Shown: positions 1 through 10,116, counted from the stretch's first letter. The stretch: 64,000 nt of DNA from Type-B symbiont of Plautia stali (GCA_001485295.1 BBOA01000003.1:186001-250000), one strand, 5' to 3'. Numbers and translations: made by a program. Notes: generated by a model not told the origin, from the letters alone.

Positions 1-827
1 TTGGGACGCAGCGAACAGACGTCGTCGGAGAGTTCGCGCGGCAGTATCGGGATATTAAAGCCTGGCAGGTAGTTGGTGAAGGAGCGCTGTGCCGCCAGCT
101 TGTCCAGCTCGCTGCCTTCCGGCACGTAGGCGGTGGGATCGGCGATAACGATGGTCAGGCGCAGCGTGCTGTCGGCGTTCTCTTCGACGTAGAGCGCATC
201 GTCCATATCTTCGGTGCTGGCGCTGTCGATGGTGATGAAGTCGAGTGCGGTAAGATCAACACGCGTCAGCTGTTCGTCCTGCATCTCGCCAAAGCCGACC
301 TGCGGCGCTTGGCGCTCTAGGTTATGGCGCGACAGCGTGACCCACCAAGGCGCCAGATGATCGTCGGCTTTAACGATAAATTCGGTCAGTTCGGCATAGA
401 AGCCGCGGTCGCCTTTCAGCGGATGGCGGCGCATCTCGGCCGTGGCCCAGTCGCCTGCCTGAAAATCATGGTTCAGGCTGCGCACCGGACGGCAGGGAAT
501 GGCATCTTTCAGCAGCGGATGATCCGGCACGATAGAGAGACGATCGTCTTTCTTCTGAACACGGCCGACAAAACGGCTGAGGAAAGGCTCGATCAGCGTT
601 TCCAGCTCGGCGCTTTCGCGATCTTTATCGCTGTGGATGATGGCGGATACGCGGTCGCCATGCATCACTTTCTTCATCTGCGGCGGCGGAATGAAATAGC
701 TTTTCTGCGCGTCGACTTCAAGAAAGCCGAAACCTTTTTCGGTGCCTTTGACAACACCTTCTGCGCGAGGCGTCTGCGCGTGGAGCTTTTCTTTAAGCTG
801 CGCGAGCAGCGGATTATCTTGGAACAT
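1..827 (-). CDS. rnb: Ribonuclease II, N-terminal part (cut by window edge)
   Basis: Processive 3'-5' exoribonuclease that degrades single-stranded RNA. The open frame runs from an ATG at 825-827 to the window edge, giving about 275 residues of a protein that is about 640 in E. coli. Two N-terminal cold-shock-like domains cover roughly residues 1-180. The catalytic RNB domain then begins with [13 protein letters not shown]; its aspartates fall at 201, 207, 209 and 210, exactly the E. coli numbering of the Mg-binding residues. No nonsense codon is seen in the visible part. Long frames on the opposite strand here are shadows. Confidence 0.95.
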   Translation of the reverse strand, partial: MFQDNPLLAQLKEKLHAQTPRAEGVVKGTEKGFGFLEVDAQKSYFIPPPQMKKVMHGDRVSAIIHSDKDRESAELETLIEPFLSRFVGRVQKKDDRLSIVPDHPLLKDAIPCRPVRSLNHDFQAGDWATAEMRRHPLKGDRGFYAELTEFIVKADDHLAPWWVTLSRHNLERQAPQVGFGEMQDEQLTRVDLTALDFITIDSASTEDMDDALYVEENADSTLRLTIVIADPTAYVPEGSELDKLAAQRSFTNYLPGFNIPILPRELSDDVCSLRP

Positions 828-906
828 AATAGTAGTTTAGTTTCGTGGCCTAAGATCGGCTGCTAGTTTTACGCGAATCAGGGGCACGCGGCAAGGCAAA
901 AGAGGG

Positions 907-932
907 GAAAAAGCCGGATTAACCGGCTTTTA
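907..932 (-). terminator. Terminator of the ydeP-like gene
   Basis: A GC-rich stem (AAAGCCGG / CCGGCTTT) with a short loop is followed on the minus strand by a run of T. It lies directly after the stop of the 951-3254 gene and ahead of rnb, which also reads on the minus strand. Confidence 0.75.
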
Positions 933-950
933 GAGGCGTAACGCGTGTCG

Positions 951-3254
951 TCAGGCGATACGCTGCGTCGGCGTGGAAACCGACAGTTCCAGCTTCACTG
1001 GAACCGATTTAGAAGTCGGCGTACCGCTGCCGTCGCCGAAGCTATTGAGTGGCACCAGCGGGTTGGTTTCCGGGTAATAGGCCGCAAGGTTGCCACGCGG
1101 AATATTATAGGGCACCAGCTTAAACCCGCTGACGCGACGTGTGATACCGTCGTTCCATAGGGTTTCAATATCCACTAGCTGGCCTTCGCTGAAGCCTTGC
1201 GCCTGCATGTCTTCCGGGTTGATAAATACCACTTCGCGCTGGCCGTACACGCCGCGATAACGGTCATCAAGGCCGTAAATCGTGGTGTTGTACTGGTCAT
1301 GCGAGCGCAGGGTCTGCAGCGTAAACGGCACCTCAGCGAGATCCTGCGGGAAGAGCGATGTCGGCAGCGCAGCGCTGCTGAATTCCGCCTTCTGCGTCGG
1401 GGTGTTGAAACGCAGCTCTGCCGCGGCGTTGCCTAGGTAGAAGCCGCCCGGCTGATCGCACTTCTGGTTGAAGTCGGCGAAGCCTGGAATGGTCGCGGCG
1501 ATATGGTTGCGGATCAGATTGTAATCGGCGGCCAAATCCAGCCACTGCACCTTTTCGTCGCCCAACACCGCGTGCGCGATGCCCGCCACGATAGCGATTT
1601 CAGAGCGCTGCGTCTCCGCCAGCGGGATGCTGATGCCCTCAGAGGCGTGCACCATGCTAAAGGAGTCTTCTACCGTAATGAACTGGTTGCCGCTCGCTTG
1701 GATGTTGCGCTCGGTGCGGCCCAAGGTCGGCAGGATCAGGCTTTCCGCGCCCGGCACCAGATGGCTGCGGTTGAGTTTTGTGCTGATGTGCACCGTCAGA
1801 CCGCAGCGCTGCAGCGCCTCTTCAGTGCGCGGCGAATCGGGCGCCGCGGCCGCTAGGTTGCCGCCCAGCGCGATCAGCACTTTGATTTTGCCGCGCAGCA
1901 TAGCGTTCAGCGATTCAACGGTGTTGTGGCCGTACTCGCGCGGCGGCTCGAAGCCGAAGTGGCTGCCCAGCGCGTCAAGGAAGGCTTTGTTAGGCTTCTC
2001 GTCAATGCCCATGGTGCGGTTGCCCTGCACGTTGCTGTGGCCGCGCACCGGACAGAGGCCAGCACCTTTCTTGCCGAGCTGGCCGAACAGCAGCTGGAGG
2101 TTAACGATTTCGCGTACCGTGTTGACCGAATGCTTGTGCTGGGTGATGCCCATCGCCCAAGTGATGATGACGCGATCGGCGCTCTGGTAAATCGTCGCCG
2201 CTTCGCGGATCTGCGCTTCGCTCAGGCCGGACTGCTGCACGATCTGCATCCAATCGGTGTTGTCGACCGCCTTGAAGTAAGACTCAATACCGTGAGTGGT
2301 GGCGTTGATAAAGGCTTCGTCGAACAGGCCTTTCTCGCCCGCTGCCAGACGCGCGCGATGGGTTTCCAGCAGCGCTTTCACCATGCCGCGCACCGCCGCC
2401 ATATCGCCGCCGAGATTCGGCTGGTAATAGGTAGAGCTGATAGTGCCCGCCATCGAGGTGAGCACTTCCAGCGGCTTCTGCGGATCGGCGAAACGCTCAA
2501 GGCCACGCTCGCGCAGAGTATTGAAAGTAACGATTTTCGCGCTATGATCGGCGGCGTGGCGCAGGCTGTGCAGCATGCGCGGATGGTTGGTGCCTGGGTT
2601 CTGACCAAAGACGAAAATCGCGTCAGCATGGTCGAAGTCGTCGAGGCGGATGGTGCCTTTGCCGACGCCGATGCTGCGCTTCAGGCCGATGCCGCTCGCT
2701 TCGTGACACATGTTGGAGCAGTCGGGGAAGTTGTTGGTGCCTGCCAGGCGACCAAACAGCTGATAGAGCCAGGAGGCTTCGTTGCTGGCGCGGCCGGAGG
2801 TGTAAAGCTCCATCTGATTCGGGTTGTCCATCGCATTGATATGCTGCGCGATCAGCGCAAAGGCGTCGTCCCAGCCGATCGGCTCATAGTGATCGGTTTC
2901 GGAGTTATAGCGCAGCGGATGAGTCAGACGGCCCTGGTACTCTAGGAAGTAGTCGCTCTGCGCGTAGAGTTTAGTGACGCTGTGCTGGGCAAAGAAGTCG
3001 TTGTCGACCACGCGACGCGTCGCTTCCCAAGTCACCGCTTTAGCGCCGTTTTCACAGAAGCTAAAGGTGCTTTTGTTATCGTCGCCCCAAGCGCAGCCTG
3101 GGCAATCGAAGCCGCGTGCTTTGTTCATGCGTATCAGGTTGCGCATATTTTTCAGTGCGGCTTTGCTGTCGAGAACGAAACGGGTAGTCGCTTCCAGTGA
3201 ACCCCAACCGCCCGCAGCGGCGCGGTAAGGCTTAATTTTACGTTTGAATTTCAT
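951..3254 (-). CDS. ydeP: YdeP-type FdhF-like molybdopterin oxidoreductase
   Basis: 767-residue protein of the formate dehydrogenase alpha / molybdopterin oxidoreductase superfamily, closest to E. coli YdeP (about 759 aa), which is linked to acid resistance; the substrate is not established. Visible family blocks are N-terminal GFDCPGCAW (about residue 48), the cofactor-binding stretch around SGRASNEASWLYQLF and NFPDCSNMCHE, GQNPGTNHPRM, GLCPVRGHSNVQGNR, and the C-terminal RSHDQYNTTIYGLDDRYRG. Full length and uninterrupted, ending in TGA with its own terminator. No fdhD or other partner gene is adjacent. The start ATG is at 3252-3254. Confidence 0.88.
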   Translation of the reverse strand: MKFKRKIKPYRAAAGGWGSLEATTRFVLDSKAALKNMRNLIRMNKARGFDCPGCAWGDDNKSTFSFCENGAKAVTWEATRRVVDNDFFAQHSVTKLYAQSDYFLEYQGRLTHPLRYNSETDHYEPIGWDDAFALIAQHINAMDNPNQMELYTSGRASNEASWLYQLFGRLAGTNNFPDCSNMCHEASGIGLKRSIGVGKGTIRLDDFDHADAIFVFGQNPGTNHPRMLHSLRHAADHSAKIVTFNTLRERGLERFADPQKPLEVLTSMAGTISSTYYQPNLGGDMAAVRGMVKALLETHRARLAAGEKGLFDEAFINATTHGIESYFKAVDNTDWMQIVQQSGLSEAQIREAATIYQSADRVIITWAMGITQHKHSVNTVREIVNLQLLFGQLGKKGAGLCPVRGHSNVQGNRTMGIDEKPNKAFLDALGSHFGFEPPREYGHNTVESLNAMLRGKIKVLIALGGNLAAAAPDSPRTEEALQRCGLTVHISTKLNRSHLVPGAESLILPTLGRTERNIQASGNQFITVEDSFSMVHASEGISIPLAETQRSEIAIVAGIAHAVLGDEKVQWLDLAADYNLIRNHIAATIPGFADFNQKCDQPGGFYLGNAAAELRFNTPTQKAEFSSAALPTSLFPQDLAEVPFTLQTLRSHDQYNTTIYGLDDRYRGVYGQREVVFINPEDMQAQGFSEGQLVDIETLWNDGITRRVSGFKLVPYNIPRGNLAAYYPETNPLVPLNSFGDGSGTPTSKSVPVKLELSVSTPTQRIA

Positions 3255-3636
3255 GATCAGCGCAGGCTTATCTTTTTTGTAGGAAGTTTGTTATCAGGAT
3301 ATATCCTGACAGTGAGGTAAGTGTGAGACTGCAATCATAAGTTGTCTAATTAATTGACTTAATTGTGCGATAGCCCGTATTTATCGCGCGTAGTAGAGAA
3401 ATATGATGCTGTTCAAAGTTTATCCGCTGTTAACCTGCTCATAATGGGAGTTACCGGCGCATCGGGTCAATAACTTGCTCATCTTCCTCTAAAAGGGCGC
3501 ACTTCATGAAACAGCTTACCAGTTAGATCGATGCGTTTGGCAAGGCGTTAATGTAACGGGCATGCTGTTCGCCAGCCTGTCGCTCTTTTTCTCGCCGTAT
3601 CCAGCGGCATTTTTGCGTAAGGCGAAGGATCATTTT
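3255..3636. other. Intergenic stretch without an identified gene
   Basis: Between ydeP and the ydgH pseudogene. It contains a small palindrome (GGATATATCC near 3298) and a short reading start near 3505 (MKQLTS then TAG). No homologue was recognised. Confidence 0.4.
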
Positions 3637-4504
3637 ATGAAGCTGAAGAACACCATTCTGGCGTTAACCTTGTTATCGCTGCTGACGGCCAACGCGTTTG
3701 CCGCGCAGAAGCTAGCGCCGGAAAAAGCGGCCGAGCTGAAACCATTTGAACGTATTAACGTCACCGGCCTCTTTAACGCTATGGGCGATGTGGCCGATGC
3801 CGTACGAAACGTGCAGATGAAGCTGGGCGCGGCCGCCTACTTTAGGGCATCAACGACAGCAACGGCAACAGTGGCAACTGGCGCGTCACGGCCGACCTTT
3901 ATAAAAAAGCAGACGCGCCGAAAGCCAGCGACGCCACCAGCTACCGCGTGATGAACGGCGTTAAAGAGCTGCTGAAAGCAGAGGCCTTCCGTCTGGAGCC
4001 GTTCGACACCGTAAGCGTCATCGGTTTCTTCGCCAGCCAGCCGAACGTCAACGACGCCATCAGCAAAGCCGCGAAAGAGAAAGGCGCAGCCTCTTTCTTT
4101 ATCGTGCGCCAAGTCGATGCCAACAACGGCGGCAATCAGTATATGTGACCGCCTATGTTTATAAAGCTGACGCGAAAGCGCGCCAAGTACAAAGCCCTAA
4201 CCTGATCCCGGCTGACTCTGACGCGGGCAAAGCGGCGAAGCGCGTGGAAATCCCAGGCGTCGCCTCCTCTGAAACCTCAAGCAACAGCGTGGGTCGTTCC
4301 TTTGAAACCCAAAGCTCCACCGGCCAGCGCTATACTATGAAGCTGGCGAACGGCAACTCAATTCAGGAAGTGAGCCATGATCGCCGCGCGGAAGAAGTGG
4401 CGAAACGCGCTGCAGACAAAGGGGCGAAGTACTACCACGTCACTCGTCAGTGGCAGAACCAGAGCGGCGGCAACCTCACCGTCACCGCCGACCTCTTTAA
4501 GTAA
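3637..4504 (+). pseudogene. ydgH: ydgH (YhcN/BhsA-type repeat protein), frameshifted
   Basis: Remnant of the periplasmic YdgH protein (about 314 aa in E. coli). A clear signal peptide starts at MKLKNTILALTLL and is followed by a first repeat (FERINVTGLFNAMGD). The frame is lost near 3843, where the product resumes as GINDSNGNSGNWRVTADLYK, and again near 4143, where an extra AT in TATAT shifts NQYVTAYVYK. The third repeat lacks about 25 residues compared with E. coli. The C-terminus KGAKYYHVTRQW is clear. The three frames together give nearly a whole gene, so inactivation looks recent. Confidence 0.88.
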
Positions 4505-4607
4505 TTTCCTCCTGCATCTAGCTGAATCCGTCATGTAAAAGCGAAACAGCGCGGTTAAATTCGACGCTCAGAACATAATCCAGCCAACTTATGCTAGCTA
4601 AGGGTAT

Positions 4608-4955
4608 TTTGGAGAAAAATTAGGTCTCAGCGCGCTTACCGTGCTAGTGCTTAGCTTAATGCTCGGCGCGGGTGTGTTCAGTTTGCCGCAGAATATTCTG
4701 GTGAAGCTGACGCACGACAAAGGGCAGCTGCTAGCGATGGCGATCGGTCTGGGCGCTAGGGCCTTTACAGACTCTGACTGCTGCTCTACGCAGCCGGGCC
4801 GCTGCATCTTGGTGCTTTATGCGCTAGGGCTTTTGTTGTTTCTGTTCGCCCATCGCAGCGGACGCGGCGGCGTCTCGCTCACTCAGCTAGAGTGGCTTGC
4901 TGATGGCAGCTGGCGGTTTAGTGCGGCCGACTGGGGATCACTATACACAGCAGGT
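4608..4955 (+). pseudogene. ydgI: ydgI (ArcD-like amino acid antiporter), internal deletion
   Basis: The N-terminal transmembrane segment LGLSALTVLVLSLMLGAGVF matches the start of the E. coli YdgI antiporter (about 460 aa). After MAIGLG the sequence jumps to C-terminal residues (LLLYAAGPLHL, then LGLLLFLFA, in different frames). More than 300 residues are gone and the start codon region is altered. It lies next to ydgH as in E. coli. It overlaps the end of the minus-strand gene at 4918. Confidence 0.75.
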
Positions 4956-5352
4956 CATCCTGCTGTGTGAGGCTTAAAGGTTTGCGGTATTCTTGATGGA
5001 TGGCGTCCAGCTGCTGCGCGGAGAGCGGATAAGGAAGCTGAATGTCAAAATGGCGGATGTTCTGCTGTTCGGCCAAGGTGATTAAGCGCGCAATATTGAT
5101 CTCGTCGCTGACTTGGGTTGAAATGATTTGTAATGCTAATTCTTTCAAATGCTCGTCGCTCGCCTGTACACTGCGAGTATAGGACTTGCGCGTCACCATG
5201 CCGAAAATCGGCATTACGCCGTAAATAGCGTCAACGAAACTCCAGCGTTTTTTGCAAGAGGCAGAGAGGAAATCGCTGTAGTTGAAGCAGATGCGGTCAC
5301 TGTACACGGCTGAAGCCAGCTCTTTATCAGACACCCTCGCACTCCCCTTCAT
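4918..5352 (-). CDS. Hypothetical protein, 138-144 aa, unrecognised
   Basis: Complete frame ending in TAA. Two starts are possible: ATG at 5350-5352, or GTG at 5332-5334, which has a good AAGGGGAG ribosome site 6 nt before it and is preferred (product MSDKELASAV...). It appears soluble, with no signal peptide or membrane segment; the middle is helical (HLKELALQIISTQVSDEINIARLITLAEQQNI). I do not recognise a family. Codon use resembles the intact genes and it sits between two dead genes. A 10-bp-stem hairpin (ACACAGCAGG/CCTGCTGTGT, 4944-4967) lies within its last codons. Confidence 0.55.
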   Translation of the reverse strand: MKGSARVSDKELASAVYSDRICFNYSDFLSASCKKRWSFVDAIYGVMPIFGMVTRKSYTRSVQASDEHLKELALQIISTQVSDEINIARLITLAEQQNIRHFDIQLPYPLSAQQLDAIHQEYRKPLSLTQQDDLLCIVIPSRPH

Positions 5353-5467
5353 TAGGGTTCAGAACCTTGCTTAAACGCAGTGTCAATGATGGCACATTTT
5401 GCCGTGTAGGCACCAGTGAAGTTAAGGATATTTCGTGCATTAGCATAGTGCCTAGGACTGGGAAAAG

Positions 5468-5722
5468 TTATGCAGCTCGCTGGGCTAATTTGTCGCAAGA
5501 GATTATAAACAAAATCGTTTTTGTTAACGAGCCAGAAGTCGGGCCGGTATCGCCGACGATCAGCAGCAGCGCGTCATGCAACGCCGGCGCCGGCTCGCGC
5601 GGGGCCTCCAGCGGGCGAGCGAAATCGATACGCGGCTTGAGTTTTTCACCATTCATCGTAGCTTGTTTCCTATTTCCTAATACAAATTCCAGCGTGGCGT
5701 CCATGCGGATATGGGGCAGCGG
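5468..5722 (-). pseudogene. ycjF: ycjX' - 'ycjF junction remnant
   Basis: Short frame joining the last residues typical of YcjX (LPHIRMDATLEFVLGN) to the start of YcjF (MNGEKLKPRIDFARPLE, compare E. coli MTEPLKPRIDFDGPLE). The sequence after APREPAPAL no longer resembles YcjF. In E. coli these genes lie downstream of psp, so the position next to pspF is consistent. Assignment rests on short motifs. Confidence 0.55.
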
Positions 5723-5867
5723 CTGTCAGGAATTTAGCCGTATTAAGAGGCTTGAGAAAAATTATCAATTAGAACCTTACAAGTAATAACAAGAATGATT
5801 ATTATTTCATTTCGCTTCGACGGTGGCCCTACCGAATAAAAGCACGACATTGCTCACATTGTTTCAG

Positions 5868-6864
5868 TTAAGTCTCGTCGTGCGCCTGTATCCCGTGCCT
5901 CTTCATCATCGCCCGTAGCTGGTGATAGGTCACGCCCAGCAGATCGGCAGTGCGGCGTTGATTATATTTCGCCTGAGCCAGACTGGCTTCCACCATGGCG
6001 CGCTCCTGCTGGTTCTGCCAAAGTCGCAGATCGAGCGGCAAAGCGGGCACGGCGTCAGTTCTCTCATCCAGCACTGCCGCTGGCTGCGCGCGCGGCGCAA
6101 AGGGATTAATGATAATCCGGTCGAGCGGCTCTTCGCTGCTGTGATGGCGATAAACCGAACGCTCCATCACATTTTTCAGCTCACGCACGTTGCCCGGCCA
6201 CTGATACGCCAGCAGCGTCTCCTGCGCTTCGGACGTAAAGCCCGGAAACAGTGGCAGGCCCAGCTCGCGGCACATTTGAATGGCGAAATGCTCCGCCATC
6301 ACCAGAATATCGCTGCGCCGCTCGCGCAGCGGCGGTAGCTGCACCACGTCAAAGGCGAGACGGTCAAGCAGGTCGGCGCGAAATTTCCCCGCCGCCGCTA
6401 GCGCGGGTAGATCCTCATTGGTGGCGCATACAAGCCGGACGTTAACCTGCAAAGCGTGATTGCCGCCGACGCGCTCAAGCTGGCCATATTCGATCACGCG
6501 CAGCAGCTTCTCTTGCACCAGCATCGGTGCGGTTGCCAGTTCGTCAAGAAACAGTGTTGCCGCTATCCGCGCGCTCGAAGCGGCCCAGATGACGCTTCTG
6601 CGCGCCGGTAAAGGCGCCTGCCTCATGGCCGAACAGCTCGGAGTCAAGCAGGTTTTCATTAAGGGCGGCGCAGTTCAGCGAGATGAACGGGCCTTGCCAG
6701 CGATCAGAGAGATAATGCAGCCGGCTGGCGATCAGCTCTTTGCCGGTGCCGCGCTCGCCTGCCACCAGTACGGGTTTCTCAAGCGGCGCCAGCATCGATA
6801 CCTGCTCAAGCACTTCAAGAAAGTTATTGGATTCGCCCAACAGATTATCTGTGCTGCCAGCCAT
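5868..6864 (-). pseudogene. pspF: pspF, sigma-54 activator, +1 frameshift
   Basis: PspF is the AAA+ activator of the psp operon. Almost the whole protein is recognisable: NLLGE, the Walker A GERGTGKE, GAFTGA, the second half from LFLDELATAPM through Walker B and R-finger regions, and a C-terminal Fis-type helix-turn-helix (RTADLLGVTYHQLRAMMKRHGI). An extra A near 6557, within what should be GGTLFLDEL, ends the first frame at NTVS. Otherwise it is full length, so one event disabled it. It is divergent from pspA, as in E. coli. Confidence 0.88.
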
Positions 6865-6961
6865 GATAAAATTCACTATCTCTTAATCAATTTCACTACC
6901 TTAAGCGAGGCGCGCTGCGCTGTAAAATATAAATAAAGATATTAATCAATAAGTTAAAAAC

Positions 6962-6977
6962 TGGCACACCTTTTGGG
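6962..6977 (+). promoter_or_regulatory. sigma-54 promoter of pspABCD
   Basis: TGGCAC, five bases, then TTGGG matches the -24/-12 layout (TGGCAC-N5-TTGCW). The -24 half is perfect; the -12 half has GG instead of the conserved GC. It lies about 50 bp before pspA, in the pspF-pspA divergent region. Confidence 0.65.
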
Positions 6978-7027
6978 TATAATAATCAGGGTATAGCGCA
7001 CCAACATAATCAAAGAGGAACATCCTT

Positions 7028-7693
7028 ATGGGTATTTTTTCTCGTTTCGCCGACATCGTTAACGCCAACATCAATTCGCTGCTGGAACGTGCGGAAGATC
7101 CACAGAGACTGGTACGCCTGATGATTCAGGAGATGGAAGACACGCTGATTGAAGTGCGTTCGACTTCAGCGTGCGCGCTTGCGGAGAAAAAGCAGCTGAA
7201 TCGCCGTATCGAGCAGGCGGAAATTCAGCAGGCCGAATGGCAGGAAAAAGCCGAGCTGGCGCTGCGTAAAGAAAAAGACGAGCTGGCGCGGGCGGCGCTG
7301 ATTGAAAAGCAAAAGCTCACCGAGCTGGTCGCTTCGCTGCAGCAGGAAGTAGTTCACGTTGAAGAGACGCTAGATCGCATGAAAGGCGAAATCGGCGAAC
7401 TGGAGAAAAAGCTGAGTGAAACACGTGCCCGCCAGCAGGCGCTGACGCTGCGTCATCAGGCGGCCTCTACCTCGCAAGATACGCGCCGTCAGCTCGACAG
7501 CGGCAAACTGGATGAAGCGATGGCGCGTTTTGAATCTTTTGAACGCCGCATCGACCATATGGAAGCGGAAGCGGAGAGCCAGCGTTTCGGCAAGTCAAAA
7601 TCGCTGGACGCGCAGTTTGCCGATCTGCAGGCAGATGACAAAATCAGCCAGCAGCTGGAAGCGCTGAAAGCCAAAATGAACCGTAGCGAATAA
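7028..7693 (+). CDS. pspA: Phage shock protein A
   Basis: 221-residue peripheral inner-membrane protein that stabilises damaged membranes and restrains PspF. It has the PspA/IM30 N-terminal amphipathic helix ([19 protein letters not shown]), then long coiled coils rich in Glu, Gln, Lys and Ala. Length is normal (E. coli 222). Ribosome site AAGAGGA precedes the ATG. First gene of pspABCD. Its partner activator PspF is frameshifted, so its regulatory role may be idle. Confidence 0.95.
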   Translation: MGIFSRFADIVNANINSLLERAEDPQRLVRLMIQEMEDTLIEVRSTSACALAEKKQLNRRIEQAEIQQAEWQEKAELALRKEKDELARAALIEKQKLTELVASLQQEVVHVEETLDRMKGEIGELEKKLSETRARQQALTLRHQAASTSQDTRRQLDSGKLDEAMARFESFERRIDHMEAEAESQRFGKSKSLDAQFADLQADDKISQQLEALKAKMNRSE

Positions 7694-7730
7694 TAACTAT
7701 TTGAACTGCGAAACTGATTAAGGAGAGTCA

Positions 7731-7955
7731 ATGAGCGCGCTTTTTTTCGCCGTACCGCTGACCATTTTCGTGCTGTTTGTGGCGCCGATCTGGTTATGGC
7801 TGCACTACAGCAATCGCCGCAGCGGCAACGACCTGTCGGCAGGCGATCTTCAGCGCCTGCAGCAACTGACGCAGGAGGCTGAACGTATGCGCGATCGCAT
7901 CCATGCGCTGGAGTCAATTCTGGATGCCGAGTATCCTAACTGGAGGCAGCCATGA
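7731..7955 (+). CDS. pspB: Phage shock protein B
   Basis: 74 residues with one N-terminal transmembrane segment (FFAVPLTIFVLFVAPIWLWLHY) and a cytoplasmic helix. With PspC it senses membrane stress and binds PspA. Ribosome site AAGGAGAG. The stop overlaps the pspC start (ATGA). Confidence 0.93.
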   Translation: MSALFFAVPLTIFVLFVAPIWLWLHYSNRRSGNDLSAGDLQRLQQLTQEAERMRDRIHALESILDAEYPNWRQP

Positions 7956-8299
7956 TTAAACGCAAGCTGTGGCGTAAGCCGGAAGAAGGGAAGCTGATGG
8001 GCGTCTGCGCTGGCGGGGCGGAGTATCTCGATATCCCGGTGCGTCTGCTGCGTGTTATTTTGGTATTGTCGCTGTTTTTAGGCCTGTTCGCCATTACCGT
8101 CAGCACCTACTTTATTCTGGGCTACGTGCTCGACCCTAAACCGGCGGATGCCGCAGAGGGACCCGGCACACCGAGCGCCGGCGAGTTGCTAGACCGGCTG
8201 GAAAGCGCGCTGCGACGCGATGAGCGCAGTGTGCGCGAGATAGAGTGCTACGTTACTTCTGAAACCTTCAGCGTGCGCAGCCGCTTTCGCCAGCTCTAA
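7952..8299 (+). CDS. pspC: Phage shock protein C
   Basis: 115-residue inner-membrane protein with the PspC domain (KLWRKPEEGKLMGVCAGGAEYLDIPVRLLRVILV) and a membrane segment at about residues 35-65. Normal length (E. coli 119). Overlaps pspB by 4 nt, indicating translational coupling. Confidence 0.93.
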   Translation: MIKRKLWRKPEEGKLMGVCAGGAEYLDIPVRLLRVILVLSLFLGLFAITVSTYFILGYVLDPKPADAAEGPGTPSAGELLDRLESALRRDERSVREIECYVTSETFSVRSRFRQL

Positions 8300-8357
8300 T
8301 GTTTCCTGAACGCGGAACCGCTCCGGTTCCGTTATCCGGTTCAACCGGAGGTTTACT

Positions 8358-8591
8358 TTGTCATATTCACGCACGTCCTCTTTTCGCCGCCGCGCGACCC
8401 CCGCGTTGAAATCGGTCGGGAAATTCATCATTATCAATGCCGTGAGTTACGGATCTGCCGGATTGACCGGCTGGGCGGTAAAATCGGTTGCGCATCGTCC
8501 TCTACGTATTATGCTTTCCTTGGCGCTGGAGTCGTTGTTGCAGCGCGTGATGAAGCGGGCGACGGCACGCTTCATTAGGGAAAAAAGATGA
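8358..8591 (+). CDS. pspD: Phage shock protein D
   Basis: 77 residues, similar to E. coli PspD through KFIIINAVSYGSAGLTGWAVKSVAHRPLRIMLSLALESLL. The start is TTG at 8358-8360, placed just after a strong GGAGG site at 8347-8351; no ATG fits. A small hairpin of GGAACCG/CCGGTTCC lies between pspC and pspD. Confidence 0.82.
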   Translation: MSYSRTSSFRRRATPALKSVGKFIIINAVSYGSAGLTGWAVKSVAHRPLRIMLSLALESLLQRVMKRATARFIREKR

Positions 8592-9322
8592 TAAACAAGT
8601 CTGAACTACTTTAAAATTTTGTTTTTTTACTTTATTAACAATACTTATTGATTTTCTGATCATCAGCAAGCAACCCTGTGCCATAAATAACTACCATGTT
8701 TTGCAGCGCCTAATTGTGAACAAATGGCCTAGGATATAAACCGGATTTATCTCTAAAGGGTTCGCGAGAGAAATTATGAGAGGGTTCTGATGAAAAAAGC
8801 CTAATTAACCGCAGCGGTAAGAAAATAAAACAGCCTGAAAGCACATTTGATTATGGGTGATGCCATCTCGCTAATCAGATGAATAATATTATTCAACTAA
8901 AACACGATATCTACGAATAACAGCGTTCTAGATTAGCGATAAAAACTTTTTACAGAGAACATTGTTATGAGCACTACACCCTATAAGCTAAGCGTTATCA
9001 GTCCAGACTGACGTGCGTATTCTCCGCGTCCCCGCCGGTATGACACAAGAGCGGGCTCCGAGCGTTTTAACCTGAGTTTGCGGGTCTGGCAACTTAAATA
9101 GTTGGCTAAAAATCCCGCGTTGTTCAGCTAAGGGAGTATGAACTTCTGCTCTTGCTGAGCGCGGCGGTACTGCGGAGCGGAAGCCTAGCGCCGGGAGCGC
9201 TAATTCAGTTTGGTTTAACCCATTTGCCCGAGACATGCTAGAATCCGCTCGTCGATTAACTTAGGTCGCCCATTTTTTAACCAATGCGACCGCCAACAAC
9301 AATGACCATAAGGATTACAGCT
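8592..9322. other. Long region without an identified gene
   Basis: About 730 bp. The first half is AT-rich with no good frame; the second half (about 9000-9240) is GC-richer with short broken frames on both strands. No product was recognised. The fabI promoter must lie at its right end; TGCTAGAAT near 9236 is a candidate -10. Confidence 0.4.
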
Positions 9323-10111
9323 ATGGGTTTTCTTTCCGGTAAGCGCATTCTGATTACTGGCGTTGCCAGTAAACTCTCTATTGCCTACGGAATTGCGCAG
9401 GCGATGCACAAGCAGGGCGCAGAACTGGCTTTCACCTACCATAACGACAAACTGAAAGGTCGTGTGGAAGAGTTTGCTAAAGAACTGGATTCAGACATTG
9501 TTCTGCCGTGCGATGTGGCCGAAGACGATAGCATCAAATCGCTGTTTACTGAACTGACAAAAACTTGGCCGAAGTTTGACGGTTTCGTTCACTCCATCGG
9601 CTTCGCCCCGGGCGACCAACTGGATGGCGACTATGTGAGCGCCGTTACCCGCGAAGGCTTTAAGATTGCTCACGACATCAGCGCCTACAGCTTTGTGGCG
9701 ATGGCGAAAGAGTGCCGCGAGATGCTGAACCCAAGCTCCGCCCTGCTGACGCTCTCCTACTTGGGCGCAGAGCGCGCCATCCCGAACTACAACGTGATGG
9801 GTCTGGCGAAAGCTTCGCTGGAAGCGAACGTGCGCTATATGGCGAATGCGATGGGCCTAGAAGGCGTGCGCGTCAACGCCGTTTCCGCCGGTCCGATCCG
9901 TACCCTAGCGGCGTCAGGTATCAAAGATTTTCGTAAGATGCTGGCACACTGCGAAGCGGTTACCCCGATTCGCCGCACTGTGACTATCGAAGACGTCGGC
10001 AACTCTGCCGCGTTCCTCTGCTCTGACCTAGCTGGCGGCATCACCGGCGAGGTCGTTCATGTTGACGGCGGCTTCAGCATCGCCACGATGAACGAGCTGG
10101 AACTGAAATAA
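9323..10111 (+). CDS. fabI: Enoyl-[ACP] reductase (NADH)
   Basis: 262 residues, the same length as E. coli FabI. It reduces the trans-2 double bond in each cycle of type II fatty acid synthesis. Visible are the nucleotide-binding start [32 protein letters not shown], the catalytic Tyr-x6-Lys (YNVMGLAK) and [10 protein letters not shown]. The ATG at 9323 follows an AAGGA site; an upstream in-frame start would add a non-homologous extension. Essential, intact and monocistronic. Confidence 0.97.
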   Translation: MGFLSGKRILITGVASKLSIAYGIAQAMHKQGAELAFTYHNDKLKGRVEEFAKELDSDIVLPCDVAEDDSIKSLFTELTKTWPKFDGFVHSIGFAPGDQLDGDYVSAVTREGFKIAHDISAYSFVAMAKECREMLNPSSALLTLSYLGAERAIPNYNVMGLAKASLEANVRYMANAMGLEGVRVNAVSAGPIRTLAASGIKDFRKMLAHCEAVTPIRRTVTIEDVGNSAAFLCSDLAGGITGEVVHVDGGFSIATMNELELK

Positions 10112-10116
10112 GTTTT

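Noticed and set aside
324..866. Long open frame on the plus strand over rnb
   Set aside because: Antisense shadow of a GC-rich gene with clear RNase II motifs on the minus strand. The same applies to long frames opposite ydeP, fumC, tyrS, sufB, ydiJ and pheT.
4145..4504. Separate 119-codon gene
   Set aside because: It is the third reading-frame segment of the ydgH pseudogene, continuous with the preceding segments in homology.
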